Positions 8,933 through 17,684 of a DNA stretch of 64,000 nucleotides are shown here, one piece after another; position 1 is the stretch's first letter, and each line of letters begins with the position of its first letter. Source of the DNA: JAHEKD01 sp965215945. Its GTDB lineage: Bacteria; Pseudomonadota; Gammaproteobacteria; Arenicellales; JAHEKD01. The DNA is taken from NCBI GenBank assembly GCA_965215945.1, contig CBDCFC010000028.1:39430-103429 (forward strand). Reading direction: 5' to 3'. Made by a program: the position numbers and the translations under genes. A model generated the notes under the pieces. It was not told the origin of the DNA. It did not search any database and was given only the letters and a program-made list of their open reading frames with translations.

Positions 8933-10546
8933 TTATTGGGTTGCCTCATTCGAGCTCATGTTCCTTACAACATGCTCAGCAAATCCTGCGCCGGCCTTGG
9001 TGTAGATATTAAAAACCTCACTAACACCTTCATTTCGCAACAGCTCTTCTTCATCAGGATAGCGTGCTACTGCAGCGATCTGAGCCGGATAAGCCATACT
9101 TTTTAGTTGATTAAGCGCACTCAAATTAGCTTGCAAGTTAGGCATGGCAAGTAAAATCAATTCGAATGGCGCGTTGTGTTCAATTTTTTCCCAAAAATCA
9201 GGGTCACTGGGATTGCCGACTACCACATCGCGGTCTGCCTGTTTCTGTTGCTCAATCAACTTTTCATCAAAATCAATTCCAATAACTTTTTCATTTTGTG
9301 AAACACATAATGCATCGTACGCGCCTTCGCCAACTCTCCCCATTCCAAACACAGCCACCCTGGCATCGTTAGTATCAATTGAGACATCATCCGGCAGCCG
9401 TTCCCTGCGTTCTTGAGAACGCCAGAAATCGTGGTATTTGCGATATATTTCGTTATCTGCCTTGTTCAAAGGCGCCGCGACAATTAAGGATATCGATAAT
9501 GCAATCGCCATAACAATAAGCCACTGTGGGTCTAACCAGTTGTTTGAAACACCAATCGCCACCACGATGAGGCCGAATTCACTGTAATTAGTTAAATTCA
9601 GCGTAGCAAGCAATGTTGTTCTGGCCCTAAGCTTTAACCCCGCCATAATCTTAATAAACAGGGCGGATTTAATAAAAATCAAGGGAACCAATGCCGCGCC
9701 GGTAAGAACGGTTAACAAACTCAGTTCACCGGCTAAGCCTATAGTGAGAAAAAAGCCTACCAGAAACAAATCCTTAAAACCCAACATGCTTTTGGCCAGC
9801 TCTTCGGCTTTCGGATGTGTAGAAATTAATATCCCGATAATAAGTGCACCCAAGTCGTCTTTGACCCCGACCAACTCAAATATTTCCGCTCCCCCCAGGG
9901 CCAGAACCAGGCCAAATAAAATCAGCAATTCTCCATGGCCGGTTCGCTCAAGTATTAGCTTAAGCAGATAAGCTGCTGGAATGAGTAACACGAGCCCAAT
10001 TGCCCAGATCGACGGCAATTTACCTGACGAGGCGGCCAGAAAAATAACAGCCGCTAAATCCTGCATGATTAAAATCCCGATTGCTATACGACCATGACGC
10101 GAACTCATTTCGCCTTTTTCTTCCAACACTTTGACCACAAACACAGTGCTCGAAAAACTTAAAGCAAAGGCGATTAACAATGCCTGTTGAAGATTTAGTT
10201 CTGATAACAAAGGTAGAGCCAGAAACGACAAAATAAAAATCAAGAATCCAAACAACACGGTTACCAGCGACATGTGAATTAAGGTCGTCCCCCAGATTTG
10301 AATACGTTTCAAACTCTTTACATCCAGCTTCAAACCAACCGCAAACAGTAATAAGGTAATCCCCAGATCCGCCAGTTTTTGCAGTATTTCCCCACTGGCA
10401 ACGCCAAAATAATTCAATAAAAAACCCGCTGCCAAAAACCCAACCAAAGGCGGCAGCTTCACCAGACTGGATAAAAAGCCCAGTAAAAAAGCCAAAGATA
10501 TCCAGACTACATCACCCAGTGCGATTGCGACCCATTGAAAATCCAT
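8933..10546 (-). CDS. CPA2-family cation:proton antiporter with TrkA-N domain
   Basis: The 537-residue inner-membrane protein has about twelve hydrophobic segments in residues 1-370 (Na+/H+ exchanger domain) and a C-terminal nucleotide-binding TrkA-N/RCK domain beginning near residue 395 with VAVFGMGRVG. This layout is that of KefB/KefC/YbaL-type potassium or sodium/proton antiporters, where the RCK domain senses NAD(H) or glutathione adducts. The ion cannot be assigned. There is no KefF/KefG ancillary flavoprotein next to it. It is convergent with the FG-GAP gene. Confidence 0.9.
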   Translation of the reverse strand: MDFQWVAIALGDVVWISLAFLLGFLSSLVKLPPLVGFLAAGFLLNYFGVASGEILQKLADLGITLLLFAVGLKLDVKSLKRIQIWGTTLIHMSLVTVLFGFLIFILSFLALPLLSELNLQQALLIAFALSFSSTVFVVKVLEEKGEMSSRHGRIAIGILIMQDLAAVIFLAASSGKLPSIWAIGLVLLIPAAYLLKLILERTGHGELLILFGLVLALGGAEIFELVGVKDDLGALIIGILISTHPKAEELAKSMLGFKDLFLVGFFLTIGLAGELSLLTVLTGAALVPLIFIKSALFIKIMAGLKLRARTTLLATLNLTNYSEFGLIVVAIGVSNNWLDPQWLIVMAIALSISLIVAAPLNKADNEIYRKYHDFWRSQERRERLPDDVSIDTNDARVAVFGMGRVGEGAYDALCVSQNEKVIGIDFDEKLIEQQKQADRDVVVGNPSDPDFWEKIEHNAPFELILLAMPNLQANLSALNQLKSMAYPAQIAAVARYPDEEELLRNEGVSEVFNIYTKAGAGFAEHVVRNMSSNEATQ

Positions 10547-10730
10547 ACAAAAATCTTAAAGTTAAATAACTACAGGCTAAGTCTACGATATGTATACTTG
10601 CCGTTGAATTGTTCTCTCATATTAGTTGAACATTCTTGAGTTATCCATTAGAAACAATCTAATTATTAATTGACATAGTCGATGTACTAAACGGCGAACT
10701 TTGTATTAAGGCAACCCAATAATATTTCAC

Positions 10731-11306
10731 TCAGTTCTGGATCCATGACTGAATCGATTCACTACCAAATTTAAAAGTTTCCAGGCAGTGATGCACTGCT
10801 CCTTCAGGTAATAATTTACTAGCCATCAATTTAATTTCAGAAACTTCAAATTCTGCCTGATGATGTTTTGGAAGCGATAAATTATTTGGCTTTTTCTTAA
10901 ACCGGCAAATTGTTAAATGTGGCAGAAACGATTTTACATCTCGTCTGCCGGTTTTTCGCAAACACTGGCATTGATAATGCAACTTCGCTAAGTCCTTGTT
11001 TAGATGGCAACATAAAGCCAGTAATCGGGCAGACTTTACTGACGGCAAATAACGAAAAGCCAGTGTTTGAATTGAAATCAGACTATGTTTCTGGCAAATC
11101 ATTCTTAACTTGTTTTTCAGATCATCTATGAAGGTAACTTTTGTATCGCCCAAAAAAGATAAGGTCAGATGAACCTGGTGTTTATTAACTAACCGGTGCT
11201 GCTTCGATAACCCCTCACGAACTTGGTCGAACCATACCTCAACTAGATTCTCTGGCGGATAGATAGCAATAAACAGTCGTTGGTATTCTTCTTTAGAATT
11301 TGACAT
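10731..11306 (-). CDS. thpR: RNA 2',3'-cyclic phosphodiesterase ThpR (2H family)
   Basis: ThpR opens 2',3'-cyclic phosphates on RNA. The 191-residue length is typical. The two catalytic H-x-T motifs are visible: H46 in VHLTLSFLG and H130 in PHLTICRFK. The protein opens with a RLFIAIYPPE strand characteristic of the family. It is alone between an antiporter gene and a hydrolase remnant. The spacer after its stop, towards the antiporter gene, is AT-rich and holds no gene I can support. Confidence 0.92.
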   Translation of the reverse strand: MSNSKEEYQRLFIAIYPPENLVEVWFDQVREGLSKQHRLVNKHQVHLTLSFLGDTKVTFIDDLKNKLRMICQKHSLISIQTLAFRYLPSVKSARLLALCCHLNKDLAKLHYQCQCLRKTGRRDVKSFLPHLTICRFKKKPNNLSLPKHHQAEFEVSEIKLMASKLLPEGAVHHCLETFKFGSESIQSWIQN

Positions 11307-11376
11307 TTAAAATATGTAATCAGCTTGGATTTAACTTAGTACTTTGGTTCGTATTAGCACCTCAGATTCCAGGGTT

Positions 11377-11550
11377 TTATGCATCGGTCAAAGCATTACT
11401 GATGTGGCTTACAGCATTTAGGTTTTTATTGCAAATAAAACAATGTGCGAAAATCACATAATTAAGTGGCAACCCTGTTGCTGGCGCATCCAACAATCCT
11501 GACAGAGTTTCCCCGCTAACAGATTGAAACTGGACTTTTTTAGACGGCAT
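11377..11550 (-). pseudogene. N-terminal remnant of an alpha/beta-hydrolase/OsmC fusion protein
   Basis: A minus-strand frame of 57 codons starts at ATG 11550 behind a strong GGGAGG ribosome binding site. Its sequence matches the first ~55 residues of the bifunctional alpha/beta hydrolase-OsmC family: a GETLSGLLDAPA strand, then YVIFAHCFICNKNLNAV, equivalent to the ALFAHCFTCSKN strand that forms the oxyanion region, then ISNALT. Family members are about 400 residues; here a TAA follows and the rest, including the nucleophile and OsmC domain, is absent, because thpR begins 71 bases further on. It is a truncated gene, probably left by a deletion. The intact signal at its 5' end could still be translated. 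Confidence 0.75.
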
Positions 11551-11633
11551 ACTAAGCCTCCCAGGCTTGATCGATTTTCATCATTAGAGCATAAACCGAT
11601 GTGTAAGTTCTAACCTTCAAATGAGCAGAGTAA

Positions 11634-11652
11634 TTGAGAATGATTCTCATAA
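11634..11652. promoter_or_regulatory. Fur box upstream of fur
   Basis: The inverted pattern GAGAATGATTCTCAT (11638-11652) fits the Fur operator. It shares the core AATGATTCTCAT exactly with sites at 29461 and 31775. It lies 37 bases before ATG 11689, where a promoter is expected, implying autoregulation. It would leave no room for a ribosome binding site for the in-frame ATG at 11653, which argues against that start. Confidence 0.8.
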
Positions 11653-11688
11653 ATGTTAATATCCTCAAATAGCAGTAAGAGCAAAATC

Positions 11689-12159
11689 ATGACTGAATCA
11701 CCCAAAACGCTTAAACAAGCCGGCCTCAAAACCACCTTGCCAAGAATTAAAATTCTTGAACTACTGCACAGCAATGCTGTTCGTCACGTCAGTGCTGAGG
11801 ACGTTTACAAAGCAATGCTTGATACCGATGACGAAATCGGTCTGGCAACTGTCTATCGAGTATTGACCGATTTTGAGAACGCCGGCCTGGTGATACGCCA
11901 TAATTTTGAAGGCGGACGTTCAGTATTTGAGCTCAATGATCAACCGGAACATGATCACATGGTCTGTACTGAATGCGGTCATGTTTTTGAATTTCTCGAC
12001 GAAAAAATCAATGAACGGCAACGCAAAATGGCCAGTAAAGCTGGTTTTTCAATTGCCGATCATTCACTTTATGTTTATGGCACCTGCGATGGTATTAAAG
12101 AAAAAGGGAAATGTGATAAAGAACCTCAACGTGATTTAAACCTCGTAGCCAGCGAATAA
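11689..12159 (+). CDS. fur: Ferric uptake regulator Fur
   Basis: Fur is the iron-dependent repressor of uptake genes. From ATG 11689 the product is 156 residues with an N-terminal winged helix (about 1-80, containing EIGLATVYRVLTDFENAG) and a dimerisation domain. Metal-site residues are visible: HDHMVC at 88-93 and the CxxC pair C93/C96, with another Cys pair near residue 135. An upstream in-frame ATG at 11653 is rejected because it abuts the Fur box. The gene lies 27 bases before the FbpC-type ATPase, an arrangement that puts iron sensing and iron import in one transcript. Confidence 0.96.
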   Translation: MTESPKTLKQAGLKTTLPRIKILELLHSNAVRHVSAEDVYKAMLDTDDEIGLATVYRVLTDFENAGLVIRHNFEGGRSVFELNDQPEHDHMVCTECGHVFEFLDEKINERQRKMASKAGFSIADHSLYVYGTCDGIKEKGKCDKEPQRDLNLVASE

Positions 12160-12186
12160 TACTTCCCCGGCCTAGCAACTGTTATC

Positions 12187-13245
12187 GTGATGAACGATAT
12201 TTCTCCGACCACCTTAATACTCAAGAACATCTCCTACAGCATTGACGGTGAAACAATTCTTAACGACATCAATTTCTCGCTAAATGCTGGAGAAGTCAGT
12301 TGCCTTGTCGGCCATAGTGGCTGTGGTAAGACCACCCTGCTGCGTTTAATTGCCGGGTTATTAAGTCCCGATACCGGCTCTATACATCTTAACAATGACG
12401 ATATTACCCGCGTAAACGGTAATCTTCGCCTGGATCATCACCCCACCATGATGGTCTTTCAGGATCTGGGGCTTTTCCCGCACATGAATGTGACTGACAA
12501 TGTTGCTTATGGTCTGACAATGGGCAATGGTCAACGTAAACAAAAGGTTGCACAAATCCTTGCACAATTGGATTTAAAAGGATATGGCTCACGCTACCCG
12601 CATGAATTGTCTGGCGGACAACAGCAACGAATCGCCCTGGCGCGAGCACTGGTTCTGGATCCTAAAATTTTATTACTGGATGAACCTTTTGCAAATCTGG
12701 ATACGGCTTTACGCCAGCCATTGGCCGAGGAAATTTTAGCGCTATTGCGTCAACGAAGAATTATCACATTATTAGTCACCCATGACCGCGAAGACGCTTT
12801 ATCGTTAGGTGATTATGTCGGCGTCATGGGCGATGGAAAAATACTGCAATGGGACACACCTGCCAATTTGCTTGAACACCCGGCAACACCGCAAGTCGCA
12901 CGATTTACTGGGCATAATTCAATTATCAATGGCCGTATATTAGCTGATGGAAAAGTATTAACTACACTTGGTCAAATTAATGCAAGTAATCCACTAAAAG
13001 ACGCTGTCGAAAATACAGAAGTCGAGGTACTATTGCGCTGCAGTGATGCTAAAACCACTAGTAATTCGAATGGACACAGTGCAAAAGTAATATATCGCAG
13101 CTACGAGGCCGAGCAACTTGTTTATGCCTTGCAGCTTGAAAACGGTGAACAAATTTTTGCACTAGCCGGGGATGATTTGGATTTACAAGTTGGTAACGCA
13201 ACTCATATTAAGCTGCTCAATCAAAACACTACTGTTTATAGCTGA
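12187..13245 (+). CDS. fbpC: Iron(III) ABC transporter ATP-binding protein, FbpC type
   Basis: The 352-residue cytoplasmic ATPase has Walker A GHSGCGKTT at 42-50, a Q-loop near 95, the signature LSGGQQQR near 140, Walker B LLLDEPF near 162 and an H-loop TLLVTHD. A C-terminal regulatory/TOBE-like extension (about 240-352) is typical of FbpC/FutC and related importers. GTG 12187 and the adjacent ATG 12190 are equally good starts. It has no permease or binding protein beside it; the matching FbpB and FbpA-like genes lie 15-19 kb away with Fur boxes. Pairing with fur supports iron as substrate. Confidence 0.88.
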   Translation: MMNDISPTTLILKNISYSIDGETILNDINFSLNAGEVSCLVGHSGCGKTTLLRLIAGLLSPDTGSIHLNNDDITRVNGNLRLDHHPTMMVFQDLGLFPHMNVTDNVAYGLTMGNGQRKQKVAQILAQLDLKGYGSRYPHELSGGQQQRIALARALVLDPKILLLDEPFANLDTALRQPLAEEILALLRQRRIITLLVTHDREDALSLGDYVGVMGDGKILQWDTPANLLEHPATPQVARFTGHNSIINGRILADGKVLTTLGQINASNPLKDAVENTEVEVLLRCSDAKTTSNSNGHSAKVIYRSYEAEQLVYALQLENGEQIFALAGDDLDLQVGNATHIKLLNQNTTVYS

Positions 13246-13267
13246 TTAAAAAATTAAGGAGACCAAG

Positions 13268-13759
13268 ATGGCTGAAATTACATTACATGGAAATACTTGC
13301 CACACCAACGGCAACCTGCCCCAGATCGGCAGTCAAGCACCTGATTTTACGCTAACCGATAAAGATCTGGCTGACGTCAGTCTGGCTGATTTTAGCGGTA
13401 AAAAAGTATTATCGATTGTGCCCAGTCTGGACACGGGTGTTTGCGCAACATCAACCCGCAAGTTTAATGGGCAGGCGGCTAATATGGACAATGTTTCAAT
13501 ATTGGTTATTTCTGCAGACCTGCCTTTTGCACAGGGTCGCTTCTGCGCTGCGGAAAGTATTGAAAACGTCCGCACTTTATCCACCTTCCGTAGCAATTTT
13601 GCACAGGATTACGGCATTCAAATCGTCGATGGTCCGCTGGCTGGCGTTTCTGGGCGAGCCGTTATTGTGCTGGATGAAAACAACACTGTATTGCACAGCC
13701 AGTTAGTTGGTGAGATTGGTGACGAACCTGATTATGATGCGGTGATGAATACCTTATAA
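13268..13759 (+). CDS. tpx: Thiol peroxidase Tpx
   Basis: Tpx is an atypical two-Cys peroxiredoxin that reduces lipid and alkyl hydroperoxides using thioredoxin. The 163 residues match family length. The peroxidatic cysteine is C59 in VPSLDTGVCATSTRKF (the T-x-x-C motif with conserved Arg), and the resolving cysteine is C93 in GRFCAAE. It lies 22 bases after the FbpC gene with a clear AAGGAGA ribosome binding site, placing peroxide defence in the iron-control operon, sensible because free iron drives Fenton chemistry. The LtrA gene follows after 18 bases. Confidence 0.96.
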   Translation: MAEITLHGNTCHTNGNLPQIGSQAPDFTLTDKDLADVSLADFSGKKVLSIVPSLDTGVCATSTRKFNGQAANMDNVSILVISADLPFAQGRFCAAESIENVRTLSTFRSNFAQDYGIQIVDGPLAGVSGRAVIVLDENNTVLHSQLVGEIGDEPDYDAVMNTL

Positions 13760-13777
13760 ATCGACAACTGATAATTC

Positions 13778-14962
13778 ATGAGTGATCAGATTTGCCCGTT
13801 ATGGAATAAGCCAAAACACCACGAAGATGTAGAACACAAAAACCACCACGTCAATTGGATTGAATTATTCTATGATCTAGTGCATGTGGTTTGCGTGTTT
13901 TTACTCGGCGGATATTTAAGCCACCACCTGACTGTACAGGGCTTTTTTGTGTTTGCCGCCTTGTTTGCGATGATCTGGATAGCCTGGGGCGATACGGTAT
14001 TTTATACCTCATTGTACGTCAGCAATGACGCTCTTCACAGAGTCATCATGGCATTACAAATATGTGCTGTAATGGTGTTTGCAGCCGCCATAACAAATAT
14101 CCCAGGTAAAGGCGAATTATATTTTGCAATTGGCTATGCAGTTAATCGTGCATTGTTGGCATTAATGTATTGGCGTGCAATTCAACACAATGTTGATGAA
14201 CAAAAATCACTGGCGTTTGAAATGTTCAGGCTGTTCGCCGTTACCGCTTGCTTGTTTTTTATTTCAGCATTCTTACCTAATCCTATTAACTATTGGGTCT
14301 GGTTTACGGCGATGTTATTACTGCAACTTGGTTATCTGCTACCTAAAGTCGGTGTAATGCGATATAAGAGATTTACACCCAGGATTGAACATTTATCCGA
14401 GCGGTTTGCCTTGTTGATGTTGATCGTGATTGGTGAAGGTTTTTTCAAGTTGGTCGTCACGCTGGCAGATAAAGGCATTTATAAAGTTAATCCAGAAGTA
14501 TTTTTTAATTATGTGATCGGGGGGTTGGCTTTATGCGCGATGTGCTGGATTTATTTTGATTTCATCGGCAATGGCAAAATTAAAACCACAAAAAGATACA
14601 TGAGCCGCTGGTGGTACAGTCATCTAGTTATGATGATGGCAGCAGTAATGATGGGTGTGGCGTTGACAGGTGAGGTTAAAGTTGGTTTTTCCGAACCTTT
14701 TCCTGCTAATTATGCCTGGGTAGGGTGTATCGGTCTGGTCCTGTACTTAAGCTGTAGCTGGCTGATACAGACCAGTATCGATGAGCGCTTTGGACATAAC
14801 TACTATGGGCTTTGCTTGAGACTGTTTGGCATTACTATGGCATTGGTTACGCTCGCTTTGGTCGGTAAAGTTCCCGCAATCGTCGGTAATACTTTATACT
14901 CTATCGCCTTACTTTCACAGGTTGTGGTACCCGTATTTCGGGCTCGAAATCAGTTTAACTAA
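13778..14962 (+). CDS. LtrA family (low temperature requirement) membrane protein
   Basis: The 394-residue protein carries the LtrA motif VNWIELFYDLVHV near residue 25-37, followed by about ten hydrophobic segments. LtrA proteins are multi-pass inner-membrane proteins of unknown function first noted as needed for growth at 4 degrees in Listeria. The fourth to fifth segment includes HLSERFALLMLIVIGEGF, another conserved LtrA stretch. The gene is tightly linked to tpx upstream and lies 29 bases before the PfkB kinase. No substrate can be deduced. Confidence 0.88.
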   Translation: MSDQICPLWNKPKHHEDVEHKNHHVNWIELFYDLVHVVCVFLLGGYLSHHLTVQGFFVFAALFAMIWIAWGDTVFYTSLYVSNDALHRVIMALQICAVMVFAAAITNIPGKGELYFAIGYAVNRALLALMYWRAIQHNVDEQKSLAFEMFRLFAVTACLFFISAFLPNPINYWVWFTAMLLLQLGYLLPKVGVMRYKRFTPRIEHLSERFALLMLIVIGEGFFKLVVTLADKGIYKVNPEVFFNYVIGGLALCAMCWIYFDFIGNGKIKTTKRYMSRWWYSHLVMMMAAVMMGVALTGEVKVGFSEPFPANYAWVGCIGLVLYLSCSWLIQTSIDERFGHNYYGLCLRLFGITMALVTLALVGKVPAIVGNTLYSIALLSQVVVPVFRARNQFN

Positions 14963-14991
14963 GCAAGAAAAATAATTTGTAAGGACATTCT

Positions 14992-15927
14992 ATGCGCACA
15001 TTAATCACCGGATCACTAGCATTCGACTCGATTATGGTTTTCCCGGATCACTTTAAGAACCATATCCTGCCAGAGCAAACACATATTCTTAATGTCTGTT
15101 TTTTAGTCCCGGAAATGCGCAAAGAATTTGGCGGTTGTGCGGGCAATATTGCCTATGGTCTCAAAATGCTAGGCGGTGATCCGATTATCATGGCTACGGT
15201 AGGCGCCGATTTTGATAATTATTCAAAGCGTTTGGACGTACTTGGCATCAACAGTGACCACGTTAAAATTATCAAGCATAGCTACACCGCTCAGGCCTAT
15301 ATCACCACCGATCTTGATGATAACCAGATTATTGCCTTTCATCCTGGTGCGATGAATTTTTCTCACGAAAATAAAATCAGTGATGCAAAAGATATAAGCC
15401 TTGGCATTTTAGGCCCAGATGGACGTGATGGAATGATTGAACATGGCAAGCAATTTGCCCAAGCACAAATTCCATTTATATTCGATCCCGGACAGGGTCT
15501 GCCAATGTTTGATGGTGAAGAATTATTACGCTTCGTCGAGCAAGCAGATTATGTCATCGTCAATGATTACGAAAGCAAAATGATGGAAGATAAAACAGGT
15601 TTGAACTTCGAACAACTCGCTGAAAAAACCAAAGCATTTATTGTCACTTTAGGCAGTAAAGGTTCGCAAATATACACAGCGGGCAAGTGCACCGAAATTC
15701 CGGCCGCCACCATCGGTGAAGCACTGGATCCAACCGGTTGCGGCGATGCTTATCGAAGTGGTCTGCTTTACGGTCTGACCAATGAACTTGAGTGGCCAAT
15801 TACGGGCCGAATTGCCTCTCTAATGGGCGCCATTAAAATCGAGAGCAAAGGCCCGCAGAATTATTCTTTTAATGAAGATGAGTTTAAACAACGATTTAGA
15901 TCCACCTTTCCAGATTACAGTTTCTAA
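14992..15927 (+). CDS. PfkB-family kinase, adenosine-kinase-like
   Basis: The 311-residue sugar/nucleoside kinase has the two PfkB signatures: GGCAGNIAYGLKMLGGD near 47-63, and DPTGCGDAYRSGLLYGL near 246-262 with catalytic D252 in the GCGD anion hole. Bacterial homologues with this opening (ITGSLAFDSIMVFPDHF) are usually annotated carbohydrate kinase or adenosine kinase; the true substrate is not certain. An AAGGA ribosome binding site precedes ATG 14992. It ends a co-oriented run from fur. Confidence 0.85.
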   Translation: MRTLITGSLAFDSIMVFPDHFKNHILPEQTHILNVCFLVPEMRKEFGGCAGNIAYGLKMLGGDPIIMATVGADFDNYSKRLDVLGINSDHVKIIKHSYTAQAYITTDLDDNQIIAFHPGAMNFSHENKISDAKDISLGILGPDGRDGMIEHGKQFAQAQIPFIFDPGQGLPMFDGEELLRFVEQADYVIVNDYESKMMEDKTGLNFEQLAEKTKAFIVTLGSKGSQIYTAGKCTEIPAATIGEALDPTGCGDAYRSGLLYGLTNELEWPITGRIASLMGAIKIESKGPQNYSFNEDEFKQRFRSTFPDYSF

Positions 15928-16124
15928 CGCGTAAAAAAATACTAACTGGTTGTTAATTGGCTGCCAATAGTTTTTCTAATGTCTCGATTAGTATAATTAA
16001 CGTACATGGTGACCATAAACCAAAATTATGTGTTAGTATTTAGCTATCCAATAACAGCATTAAATTCTTAAATGCCGTAATTGGTTTTTTTTTAACTTCA
16101 CTAACACAATTTTGGAGAAGACTT

Positions 16125-17477
16125 ATGGCAGAAGGGAAAAAAATGAGCCTCACCGTTAAGGTGTTATTAGGCCTTGTATTAGGACTAATAACTGGCGTCA
16201 TCATCAACACATTCTTGGCAGGTAATGCTTTTGTAGACGGTTGGGTGGTCAATGGATTATTCCACATGATCGGTAAAATGTTTATCAACGCCTTGAAAAT
16301 GTTAGTCGTTCCCCTGGTCACTTTCTCGCTGATCTGCGGTGTATGCGGTATCGGTGATATTGCTGCACTGGGACGGATCGGAACCAAATCATTCGGCTTG
16401 TATATACTCACCACAGCCATTGCAATCAGTACTGCAATTATGTTGGCGCAAATTGTTGGTCCTGGCAAAGGTTTTCAAATGGAGGGTGTTGAGGTTAAGG
16501 ACGTTGCGGCAAAGGAGGCTCCTCCTGTTACACAAGTCTTTATCGACATCATTCCTAGCAATCCTATCAGCGCATTTGCCAACGGCGAAATGTTGAGCAT
16601 TATTTTTTATGCCATCATGTTCGGCGTCAGCATTTTGTTGGTGGGAACCAAAGCCAAACCCATCGTGGAGGCGGCAGAAATGCTCAACGAAGTGGCGATG
16701 AAGATGGTCACGCTGGTGATGAGCATTGCTCATATCGGCGTATTCTGTCTGATTGCCAAGACCTTTGCGCAGCAAGGCATAGGATTATTGCTGCCGATGG
16801 CCAGTTATTTCTTCACTGTAGTTGGTGCTCTGGCAATTCATTTGTTTATTACTATTCTGGCATTGCTATTTATATTTACGCGATTAAGCCCGGTAATGTT
16901 CTTCAAGAAAATGCGCAATGCTCAAGCATTCGCATTCTCAACAGCCAGCTCAAGTGCAACCTTGCCCGTTACTTTACGTTCGGTATCAGAAAGACTGGGT
17001 GTGAATAACTCGGTAGCATCATTTACTGTACCACTAGGTGCAACAATCAACATGGACGGCACAGCGATTATGCAAGGTGTTGCAACAGTGTTCATCGCCA
17101 ACGTATATGGTATCGAACTCGGTATCGGTGGCTATTTGACTGTAATCGGCATGTCGGTACTGGCATCAATCGGAACGGCCGGTGTACCCGGTGTTGGCCT
17201 GATCATGCTCGCGATGGTATTAAATCAGGTTGGTTTGCCTTTAGAAGGTATTGGTATTATCATGGGTGTTGACCGTCTACTCGACATGTGTCGCACGGCC
17301 GTCAACATAACAGGTGATGCCATGGTATCGACCGTTGTAGCCAAAGGCGAGGGTAAAATAGATTTTGATATCTATAATGATCCTGATGCAGGAACATTGG
17401 ATGAAGATGACATCCATATTGACGACGCCGTCGAAGCTGAATTAGCGAGAGCGGTGGAGGAAACACATAAAGCATAG
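16125..17477 (+). CDS. Dicarboxylate/amino acid:cation symporter (DAACS family)
   Basis: The 450-residue inner-membrane protein has the GltP/GltPh fold: about eight transmembrane helices, the serine-rich re-entrant hairpin AFSTASSSATLPVT near 268-281, the NMDGTA motif near 308-313 and a second hairpin with GTAGVPGVG. C-terminal VDRLLDMCRTAVNITGD contains the Asp and Arg that coordinate the acidic amino acid or dicarboxylate substrate. Sodium is the likely coupling ion given NMDGT. A GGAGAAG ribosome binding site precedes the start. It is followed by a strong terminator and is monocistronic. The acidic tail of about 30 residues is unusual but not diagnostic. Confidence 0.92.
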   Translation: MAEGKKMSLTVKVLLGLVLGLITGVIINTFLAGNAFVDGWVVNGLFHMIGKMFINALKMLVVPLVTFSLICGVCGIGDIAALGRIGTKSFGLYILTTAIAISTAIMLAQIVGPGKGFQMEGVEVKDVAAKEAPPVTQVFIDIIPSNPISAFANGEMLSIIFYAIMFGVSILLVGTKAKPIVEAAEMLNEVAMKMVTLVMSIAHIGVFCLIAKTFAQQGIGLLLPMASYFFTVVGALAIHLFITILALLFIFTRLSPVMFFKKMRNAQAFAFSTASSSATLPVTLRSVSERLGVNNSVASFTVPLGATINMDGTAIMQGVATVFIANVYGIELGIGGYLTVIGMSVLASIGTAGVPGVGLIMLAMVLNQVGLPLEGIGIIMGVDRLLDMCRTAVNITGDAMVSTVVAKGEGKIDFDIYNDPDAGTLDEDDIHIDDAVEAELARAVEETHKA

Positions 17478-17500
17478 ATACTTGCTTTAAGTTAAGTAAA

Positions 17501-17527
17501 AGGGCGGGTTTTCACCCGCCCTTTTTT
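17501..17527 (+). terminator. Strong rho-independent terminator
   Basis: AGGGCGGGT at 17501-17509 pairs with ACCCGCCCT at 17514-17522 around a TTTC loop and is followed by a T run to 17527. It ends the symporter transcript. A-run pairing (17498-17500) lets it act on the minus strand as well. Confidence 0.9.
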
Positions 17528-17559
17528 ATGCCTGCCCACTGGAAATTATTCATAGTGAT

Positions 17560-17670
17560 GCAGTTCGGACTTGTAGTTATCTTTTTCACCGGGAAGCGGA
17601 ACGTGCCTTTTGTACGGAAAACCCGCATCAAGCCTGTGCCGGACTTGGTCCGGTATGCAGGAAATGTGCT
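17560..17670. repeat. REP-like palindromic intergenic sequence
   Basis: The gap between the symporter terminator and the oxidoreductase gene contains GCCGGAC-TTG-GTCCGG (near 17637-17654), a CCGG-type palindrome of the kind seen in other gaps of this window (36.4, 42.6 and 47.8 kb). No gene is visible in it. Confidence 0.5.
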
Positions 17671-17684
17671 TTTGGATGAGTTCG

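Noticed and set aside
11653..11688. Upstream in-frame ATG of fur at 11653
   Set aside because: It directly follows the Fur operator and has no ribosome site; family start corresponds to 11689.
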